The notes under the pieces: model-generated
Told to the model about the DNA's origin: nothing
Seen by the model: only the letters and a program-made list of their open reading frames with translations
The model's database searches: none
Made by a program: the position numbers and the translations under genes
Shown: positions 14,133 to 19,835 of the stretch, one piece after another
Layout: the number at the start of each line of letters is the position of its first letter
Numbering within the stretch: the first letter of the stretch is position 1
DNA from: Gammaproteobacteria bacterium
Lineage (GTDB): Bacteria; Pseudomonadota; Gammaproteobacteria; Pseudomonadales; Pseudohongiellaceae
Reading direction: 5' to 3'
DNA length: 19,835 nt
Assembly: GCA_016762995.1 (NCBI GenBank)
Contig: JAESUT010000140.1
Span: 1 to 19,835, forward strand

Positions 14133-15212
14133 GTGCTTGAAAAACTTAAAAATTTAGGAAATTTTGGCAAGAAAGCCAGCACGATGCTGGGGGTCGATAT
14201 TAGTACGACCGCGGTCAAAATTTTGCAGCTAAGCTCAAGTGGCAATAGTTACAAGGTGGAAAATTATATTATCCGACCTCTGCCGGCTAATTCTGTTGTT
14301 GAAAAAAATATCAGTGACATCGATGCCGTAGGCGATTGTATCGCCCAGGCCATTAGCATCTTGAAGCCCTCGCTTAAAGACGCGGCGGTAGCTGTGGCCG
14401 GCTCTGCCGTAATTACAAAGACCATAGAGATGAATGCCGCCCTTTCCGATACGGAGATGGAGAATCAGATTGTTGTGGAAGCTGATCAGTATATTCCCTA
14501 TCCACTCGATGAAGTCTCTATCGACTTCGAGCGCCAGGGATTATCCGAGCGTAGCCCGGATATGGTTGAAGTCCTATTAGCGGCTTGCCGCCGAGAGAAT
14601 GTTGATGCGCGAGTCACTGCGCTGGAACTTGGTGGCCTCACGGCAAAGGTAGTTGATATAGAAGCCTATGCGATAGAGCGGGCGTATACACTGCTGGCAG
14701 AGCAAATCGGCTCTGAAGATGAGCAAACCGTTGCGATTATCGACATCGGTTCGATGATGACCACATTAAATGTAATCCTCGCTGGCAAGACCATTTATAC
14801 AAGAGAGCAGATGTTTGGTGGCAATCAATTGTCAGAAGAGGTGCAGCGGCGATTTGGGTTAAGCGCGGCTGAAGCAGAAAGTGCAATGAAGCGAGGCGGC
14901 TTACCTGAAGAATATGAATTCGAGATTCTAGCTCCCTTCAAGGAAGCAGTTACGCAGCAAATCAGTCAGACGTTGCAGTTCTTTTTCTCATCCAGTCACT
15001 ACAATGAAGTAGATTATGTTTTGTTGGCGGGCGGAGTTGCTGCGATCGAAGGGTTGTCTGACATCGTGCAGGAAAGCCTATCTACCCCGGTGCAAGTTGC
15101 GAATCCATTCGCGAATTTGGTCATTGGTTCGAAAATAAACAAGACGATGTTGAAGAATGATGCCCCCTCGCTCTTGATTGCCTGTGGGTTGGCGATGGGA
15201 GGCGAATACTAA
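14133..15212 (+). CDS. pilM: Type IV pilus assembly protein PilM
   Basis: This 359-residue cytoplasmic protein has the actin/FtsA fold. It binds ATP and the N-terminal peptide of PilN, tying the alignment complex to the cytoplasmic pilus motor. Visible are the phosphate-1 loop MLGVDISTTAVKILQLS (18-34), the second phosphate-type loop VAIIDIGSMMTTLNVI (about 203-218) and the adenosine-motif segment VLLAGGVAAIEGL (about 299-311). The start is GTG at 14133, with AGGGG (14122-14126) six bases upstream; this start gives the short N-terminal extension before the phosphate loop typical of PilM. The stop overlaps the pilN ATG by one base (TAATG), indicating coupled translation. It is the first gene of pilMNOPQ. 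Confidence 0.97.
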   Translation: MLEKLKNLGNFGKKASTMLGVDISTTAVKILQLSSSGNSYKVENYIIRPLPANSVVEKNISDIDAVGDCIAQAISILKPSLKDAAVAVAGSAVITKTIEMNAALSDTEMENQIVVEADQYIPYPLDEVSIDFERQGLSERSPDMVEVLLAACRRENVDARVTALELGGLTAKVVDIEAYAIERAYTLLAEQIGSEDEQTVAIIDIGSMMTTLNVILAGKTIYTREQMFGGNQLSEEVQRRFGLSAAEAESAMKRGGLPEEYEFEILAPFKEAVTQQISQTLQFFFSSSHYNEVDYVLLAGGVAAIEGLSDIVQESLSTPVQVANPFANLVIGSKINKTMLKNDAPSLLIACGLAMGGEY

Positions 15213-15781
15213 TGGCCCATATTAACTTACTGCCATGGCGCGAACGGTTACGCGAAGAACGTAAGAGAGAATTCTTTACCATTCTCGTTGGTGTCGTGAT
15301 CATCTCCGCAGGTGTTCTGTTTCTGGTAGATCGCTATTTCAATGGTGAGATCGATGTACAAATGTCTCGCAATGACTTCCTTCGTGCGGAAATTGTGGTT
15401 CTCGATGGGCGAGTAACGGAAATCAATCAGTTGCGGCAGCAGAAAGAAGATATTCGTTCACGCATGAATGTGATTACCAATCTGCAGGGTACGCGCCCAG
15501 TTATTGTCAGAATCTTTGATGAACTAGTTAATACTCTGCCTGATGGCGTTTACTACGAGAGCCTCGTTCGAGTTGATAATACGATCTCGATTGAAGGCAT
15601 TGCTGAGTCGTATGCGAAAATCACGGAGCTATTGCGAAGGCTCGATGATTCCGAATGGTTTCAAGAATCTGATCTAGATGATATTTCAGCGGTGGATACT
15701 AGCAACGAGTCTTTAAGCGAGGCGTTCACTTTTACCCTCAGTCTTTCTCTTCAGTTAGTTTCGCAACAGGAAGAGGTGTAA
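15212..15781 (+). CDS. pilN: Type IV pilus assembly protein PilN
   Basis: This 189-residue inner-membrane protein begins with INLLPWRE (residues 4-11), the conserved peptide that docks into PilM. A single membrane helix follows (about 21-42), then a coiled-coil stretch (about 48-90) and a periplasmic ferredoxin-like domain. PilN forms heterodimers with PilO and links PilM to PilP and the secretin. The ATG at 15212 overlaps the pilM stop, and GGGAGG (15198-15203) provides a strong ribosome site inside pilM. pilO starts 5 bases after its stop. Confidence 0.97.
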   Translation: MAHINLLPWRERLREERKREFFTILVGVVIISAGVLFLVDRYFNGEIDVQMSRNDFLRAEIVVLDGRVTEINQLRQQKEDIRSRMNVITNLQGTRPVIVRIFDELVNTLPDGVYYESLVRVDNTISIEGIAESYAKITELLRRLDDSEWFQESDLDDISAVDTSNESLSEAFTFTLSLSLQLVSQQEEV

Positions 15782-15786
15782 AGCAG

Positions 15787-16410
15787 ATGTCGCTGATCAA
15801 GAATATAATAAACGATTTACGAAGCTTTGATTGGAACGATCTTCAAGACGTCGACACGATTGGTATCTGGCCTGCGCCAGTAAAGGTCATCATCACTCTA
15901 AGTATTATTATGGGGTGTTTGGCTGGTGGTTATTTCTTACATATTCAAAACCTTCAGGCAGAACTTCAGGATGTTGCCGGCGAAGAAGGAAATTTGCGTA
16001 TCGAATTTGAACAGAAGGCATTTCTCGCCGCAAATCTCGAAGAGTATCGGGCACAGACGGTGCAGATGGAAGAGTCGTTTACTGAGCTACTTCGTCAGCT
16101 GCCTTCGGTTACCGAGGTTCCTGGGCTGGTTGATGATGTTACGCAAACCGGTGTGGGTAGTGGATTAGAATTCTCGAAGTTGGATTTGCCGGCAGAAGAG
16201 ATTCAAGAGTTCTATATCGAAATACCGATCAACTTGAATGTTGTTGGCGACTTTCACGATTTCGGTACCTTCGTGAGTGGTGTTGCCAGCTTGGACCGGA
16301 TCGTAACTTTGCATGATTTTTCTATATCGGCGCGTGCCGATTCGTTTCTCGATATGAGTATCGTGGCCAGAACCTATCGCTATAAAGATGTTGATGAGGT
16401 TGTTCAATAG
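15787..16410 (+). CDS. pilO: Type IV pilus assembly protein PilO
   Basis: This 207-residue bitopic membrane protein has a cytoplasmic N-terminus (1-31), one membrane helix (about 32-53), a coiled-coil region (about 54-95) and a periplasmic ferredoxin-like domain ending in SLDRIVTLHDFSIS. It pairs with PilN and contacts PilP, forming the inner-membrane alignment subcomplex of the pilus machine. The ATG at 15787 is 5 bases after pilN. The stop TAG at 16408-16410 directly abuts the pilP ATG, so the genes are very likely translated together. Confidence 0.96.
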   Translation: MSLIKNIINDLRSFDWNDLQDVDTIGIWPAPVKVIITLSIIMGCLAGGYFLHIQNLQAELQDVAGEEGNLRIEFEQKAFLAANLEEYRAQTVQMEESFTELLRQLPSVTEVPGLVDDVTQTGVGSGLEFSKLDLPAEEIQEFYIEIPINLNVVGDFHDFGTFVSGVASLDRIVTLHDFSISARADSFLDMSIVARTYRYKDVDEVVQ

Positions 16411-16947
16411 ATGAGTGTGCTTGACCGACAGTCTCGGAATATTTTCGGCGCATGCGCGAGTTTATTAATCGCTGCTTGTTCGCCCGTTAATAATTTTACA
16501 GATCTGGAAGCGTTTGTGAACGACGTGAACTCACGTCCAAGTGCGCCTGTTGAGCCCGTGCCAGAATTCGTACCTTACGAGGGGTTCATTTACGGAGCGG
16601 CATCTTCTCGAAGCCCATTCGATATTCCAGTAATAATCGACAATGAGAGTGGTGTAGTGCTGCGTCAGGATGTGGAGCCGGATTTTGAGCGCATTTCAGA
16701 ACTCTTGGAGAACCAATCTCTTAGTGAGCTAGCAATGGTCGGCAGAATTACTAGTACCGCTGGCATTTTTGAGGCGCTTATCGAAGACGGATTTGGTGAG
16801 GTGCATCGGGTTGGAGTCGGCGATTACATGGGGCGGAACTACGGCCGTATTGAAGAAATTTCAGACATGCAGCTGAATATGATTGAAATAGTTCCCAGTG
16901 GAAACGGTGGCTGGGTAGAAAGACCACAAACTCTCACGTTGCAGTAG
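16411..16947 (+). CDS. pilP: Type IV pilus lipoprotein PilP
   Basis: This 178-residue inner-membrane lipoprotein connects PilNO to the PilQ secretin. The N-terminus has a lipoprotein signal ending in the lipobox Ile20-Ala-Ala-Cys23, making Cys23 the lipidated residue. A proline-rich flexible linker (about 37-60, including SSRSPFD after it) follows, then the beta-sandwich PilP domain (about 80-170, AMVGRITSTAGIFEALIEDGFGEVHRVGVGDYMG in two parts). The ATG directly follows the pilO stop; a GAGG inside the end of pilO is the likely ribosome site. Confidence 0.95.
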   Translation: MSVLDRQSRNIFGACASLLIAACSPVNNFTDLEAFVNDVNSRPSAPVEPVPEFVPYEGFIYGAASSRSPFDIPVIIDNESGVVLRQDVEPDFERISELLENQSLSELAMVGRITSTAGIFEALIEDGFGEVHRVGVGDYMGRNYGRIEEISDMQLNMIEIVPSGNGGWVERPQTLTLQ

Positions 16948-16970
16948 ATTCGTGAGCTGAGGTTATTAGT

Positions 16971-19298
16971 ATGTGTAACAAGAATGGAATACTAAAAAAT
17001 CATTTGCCTAAGACTATTAAAGGCAGAATGAAAAGAATAGGCATGGTTAGCTTGCTTAGACGTAGCGTGCTTGGCTTGTTGGCAGTGATACTGTCGGCGG
17101 CTTCTCTGGCGCAGGAATCTGTGACGTTAGAGAGCATTGGCTTTGCTAACCTGCCAGGGGATAGCATCGAGATTCGGCTAACGTTTGATTCTGCACCGCC
17201 CGAGCCATCTGGATTTGTATTGGACAATCCTGCGCGTATTTCACTAGATTTGTTAGGTGTAAGTAGTGGTTTGTCGCAGCAGCGTTTCAATATTGATTCA
17301 AACAATGCTCAGAGCGTTATGGTGCTGGACGATGGAAACAGAACGCGACTAGTTGTGAATCTGGATCAGCTGGTAAGTTATGAAACGCAATTAGTTGGAA
17401 ATCAATTAACCATTCAAGTGGGTAACGATGCGCAGGCAGGTGGCGTTACTGTGGCTGGGCGTGTCGCGGCAGGGATTGCCGGCACCATAAACAATGCAAT
17501 TACGGATGTCTCCTTTAGGCGCGGCGACGATGAAGAAGGTCAGATCATCATCGATCTTTCCAGCGATCAAGTTATCGGCAGTGTGGAACAAGTGGGAGCC
17601 CGTGTGTATGTGGAATTTAGCGACACCTCGGTTCCTGACGATTTAAACAGGCGCCTCGATGTAAGTGACTTTGCGACCGTAGTCTCTACGGTAGATGTGT
17701 TAGGTCAGGCAAATCGGGCAACCATAGTCATCGATGTGGATGGCGCTTATGAGTACGTTGCTTTCCAAAGCGGAAGTCAATATACGGTAAGTGTAAGACC
17801 GCCGATTACAGATATCACGAGCGGCGGCGCAACATCGGCCTACACTGGCGAGATAAGTAGTCTTTCTTTTCAGGACATTTCTATTCGATCAGTTTTGCAA
17901 ATACTTGCAGATGTCTATGATTTTAGTCTCGTTGCAGGTGATGCTGTCTCGGGCAATATCACTATCGTTCTAGACAATGTGCCCTGGGATCAGGCTCTAG
18001 AGTTAGTGCTGCGAACTCAGAATCTCGGTAGCCGACTAGAAGGCAATGTATTGTATGTGGCACCTGCCAACGAAATTGCCGCACAGGAGCAGCTGGAGCT
18101 TGAGGCAGTTCAACAGGCGCAGGCATTGGCCCCGCTATTTACCGAGTTCATGCAAGTCAACTACGCAGATGCAACCGATATTATGGCATTGCTTACTGGC
18201 GAAAACTCCGGCTCAACAGATGCTGCCGCTTCAGGCGGAGCGACTGGCCTTGTTGCCGCGCCTACAGGGGGTATTTTGTCATCGAGAGGAACGGCAACAG
18301 TTGATGCCCGCACAAACATGATCATAGTGCGCGACATCGAAGAAAAGTTGGAAGAAGTGCGCGCTATGATGTCTCGGCTCGATGTCCCTGTTAGGCAGGT
18401 GTTGATCGAAGCAAGGATTGTTAACGTTTCCACAAGCTTCGGTCGCGATCTTGGTATCCGATGGGGCGGTGCTGGCAGCTTGACCGGTACCGGAGACAAT
18501 TTTCGATACGGTGGCTCACGGGCGGCGGTTGGAGAGCAAGGCAATGGCAGAGTTGCGCAGGAAGTTGCCCTGCAAAATGCGTTAATCGCTGGAGAGACTG
18601 CATTAGGACAAGCGTTGCAGGACGGTACTGACCCAAGTCTGATTCAATCGCTCATCAACCAAGCGATCGCAGGCGTGCCTATTCCCGGTATATTTACGAC
18701 CTTTCCCGATGCTCTGGCCGTAGACTTGGGTGTAGCGTCCTCGGAAGCAACTTCGTTTTCTATTGGTTATACCGGTAACAGTGCTCTCATCGAGCTTGAG
18801 TTGTCGGCGCTTGAGAGCAGTGGTAACGGCGAGGTTATTGCCCGACCGAAGGTGACTACTCAGGACAAGGTAGAAGCGGTAATTCAATCTGGTGTGAGAA
18901 TACCTTATCAATCGCAGGCGGGCGGAACCGCAGGTGGTTCGACTACAGAATTTGAAGAAGCGGTACTGTCTTTAACTGTAACACCGCAAATTACGCCAGA
19001 TGGCCGTATTAACATGGAGCTGGATATCCGGCAGGATTCTGTGGCCGCGGGCTCTGGTGCTATACCAGCAATCAATACCAACCAAGTTATTACGAGTGCG
19101 CTGGTGAGCGACGGTGAGACCATCGTGTTAGGTGGCGTTTTTCGAGAAGAATCGACTACGACGGAAACCAAGACTCCTATACTTGGTGACCTTCCCTATA
19201 TTGGTCGAATGTTTAAGCGTGTCGCGCATGCGAGTCGCCGGACTGAGTTGCTGATCTTTATCACGCCGAAGATCATCACTGAGATTAACGTTAGATAA
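16971..19298 (+). CDS. pilQ: Type IV pilus secretin PilQ
   Basis: This 775-residue outer-membrane secretin is the exit channel for the pilus. Domains in order are a signal peptide (hydrophobic core about 30-46, likely cut after SLA47), two AMIN domains that bind peptidoglycan (about 52-150 and 176-276), an STN/N0 domain (about 302-364), a secretin N1 domain (about 392-472) and the secretin beta-barrel (about 475-770, with VTPQITPDGRI and ETIVLGGVF and ending LLIFITPKI). Two starts are possible: 16971 with TGAGG 8 bases upstream, or 17028 (MKRIGMVSLL), which gives a more usual signal peptide and has AAAGG just before it. A helix-prone insertion lies at about 514-578. It follows pilP by 23 bases. 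Confidence 0.96.
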   Translation: MCNKNGILKNHLPKTIKGRMKRIGMVSLLRRSVLGLLAVILSAASLAQESVTLESIGFANLPGDSIEIRLTFDSAPPEPSGFVLDNPARISLDLLGVSSGLSQQRFNIDSNNAQSVMVLDDGNRTRLVVNLDQLVSYETQLVGNQLTIQVGNDAQAGGVTVAGRVAAGIAGTINNAITDVSFRRGDDEEGQIIIDLSSDQVIGSVEQVGARVYVEFSDTSVPDDLNRRLDVSDFATVVSTVDVLGQANRATIVIDVDGAYEYVAFQSGSQYTVSVRPPITDITSGGATSAYTGEISSLSFQDISIRSVLQILADVYDFSLVAGDAVSGNITIVLDNVPWDQALELVLRTQNLGSRLEGNVLYVAPANEIAAQEQLELEAVQQAQALAPLFTEFMQVNYADATDIMALLTGENSGSTDAAASGGATGLVAAPTGGILSSRGTATVDARTNMIIVRDIEEKLEEVRAMMSRLDVPVRQVLIEARIVNVSTSFGRDLGIRWGGAGSLTGTGDNFRYGGSRAAVGEQGNGRVAQEVALQNALIAGETALGQALQDGTDPSLIQSLINQAIAGVPIPGIFTTFPDALAVDLGVASSEATSFSIGYTGNSALIELELSALESSGNGEVIARPKVTTQDKVEAVIQSGVRIPYQSQAGGTAGGSTTEFEEAVLSLTVTPQITPDGRINMELDIRQDSVAAGSGAIPAINTNQVITSALVSDGETIVLGGVFREESTTTETKTPILGDLPYIGRMFKRVAHASRRTELLIFITPKIITEINVR

Positions 19299-19491
19299 GA
19301 GTGCTTTTCGCAGTCGAACTTGCTTCGGTAATTTGACTGCGAAATTAGGGTTCGGGTCCCTCTGTACAATTCCTGCCTAGACCAATCGTAATCATTTGAC
19401 GTTTACCGTGCATAGGCGATTCTGTCTCGGTAGTTTCCGTGCCACCGAGTTAACCTAATAACGAACAAGCTGTAGTCTGAGTGTGTAGTGT
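19299..19491. other. pilQ-aroK spacer
   Basis: The 193 bases hold no gene. A strong hairpin directly follows pilQ (19306-19344), and a second, weaker one, CTCGGT/ACCGAG, lies at 19426-19449. A TTGACG at 19396-19401 could be a -35 for aroK, but no good -10 is found at the right distance. The spacer is longer than the gaps within pilMNOPQ, so aroK may have partly separate expression. Confidence 0.5.
19306..19344 (+). repeat. 10-base stem-loop just after pilQ
   Basis: TTTCGCAGTC (19306-19315) pairs perfectly with GACTGCGAAA (19335-19344) across a 19-base loop, starting 8 bases after the pilQ stop. It is not followed by a run of T, so it does not look like a standard intrinsic terminator. It may stabilise the 3' end of the pil transcript or attenuate readthrough into aroK. 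Confidence 0.65.
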
Positions 19492-19835
19492 ATGAGCTAT
19501 TCTGGAAATGTATTCCTTGTTGGGCCGATGGGCGTTGGTAAGACTACTATCGGGCGCGTACTTGCCGATTCGTTGGGCCTGGATTTTTTTGACTCCGACC
19601 GCGAAATAGAAGCATCTACTGGTGCCGATATACCTTGGATTTTCGATGTAGAAGGCGAGAGTGGATTTCGAATTCGTGAAACGCGGATGATTGAACTACT
19701 TACTCAGAACAAGAATATTGTGCTTGCGACCGGTGGCGGTGCAGTCATCTCGGCGGAGAACCGTGAATGGCTGAAGGCGAGAGGTGTCGTAGTCTATTTG
19801 CGCGCACCTATAAGTCAGCAGGTCGAGAGGACGAG
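19492..19835 (+). CDS. aroK: Shikimate kinase (N-terminal part, cut by window edge)
   Basis: The visible 114 codons start [20 protein letters not shown] and are plainly AroK, which phosphorylates shikimate on the way to chorismate. Walker A is GPMGVGKT (11-18). The shikimate-binding residues are in FFDSD (32-36, Asp34 and Asp36) and GFRIRE (58-63), followed by ATGGGA (79-84). The lid and adenine-binding parts are beyond the window. The ATG at 19492 matches the E. coli AroK start; its ribosome site is weak. pilQ-aroK is a conserved order in Pseudomonas, where aroB follows. Together with the chorismate mutase gene this gives two aromatic-pathway genes in the window, though they are about 9 kb apart. 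Confidence 0.96.
   Translation, partial: MSYSGNVFLVGPMGVGKTTIGRVLADSLGLDFFDSDREIEASTGADIPWIFDVEGESGFRIRETRMIELLTQNKNIVLATGGGAVISAENREWLKARGVVVYLRAPISQQVERT

Overview
The window reads as a chromosomal core region of a gammaproteobacterium. Gene order is very close to the one known from Pseudomonas: tatA-hisE-hisI-ubiB-ubiJ-ubiE, then a DUF971 gene, hslU-hslV, an FtsN-type SPOR protein and priA on one side, and rpmE, ponA (PBP1a), pilMNOPQ and aroK on the other. Base composition looks balanced and even, with no transposase, integrase, phage gene, tRNA, rRNA or CRISPR array visible. The genus cannot be fixed from the sequence alone.

Region 1 (1-9852, all minus strand, read right to left): priA, ftsN-like, hslV, hslU, DUF971, ubiE, ubiJ, ubiB, hisI, hisE and the first 27 codons of tatA. 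This joins replication restart, septal cell-wall synthesis, a heat-shock protease, late ubiquinone synthesis, two histidine-pathway steps and Tat export. A very good sigma-32-type promoter (CTTGAA-N14-CCCCATAT) lies between ftsN and hslV. argS, which sits between priA and the SPOR gene in Pseudomonas, is not here.

Region 2 (9853-11047): a 491-base spacer rich in dyad symmetries, partly resembling a decayed short inverted-repeat element. It is followed on the plus strand by a monofunctional chorismate mutase and by rpmE (zinc-type L31), which has a clear sigma-70 promoter and a structured leader.

Region 3 (11084-19835): ponA on the minus strand, a 658-base spacer without a gene, then pilM-N-O-P-Q on the plus strand. 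These encode the type IV pilus alignment subcomplex and outer-membrane secretin, packed with 1-base overlap, 5-base, 0-base and 23-base gaps. A 193-base spacer with a strong hairpin precedes aroK, which runs off the window.

I found no previously undescribed multi-gene system; all protein-coding genes belong to known families. The least explained DNA is non-coding: the dyad-rich spacer next to priA, the ponA-pilM spacer, the pilQ-aroK hairpin, and a helix-prone insertion inside PilQ. Promoter and hairpin calls are by eye; no folding or database search was run.
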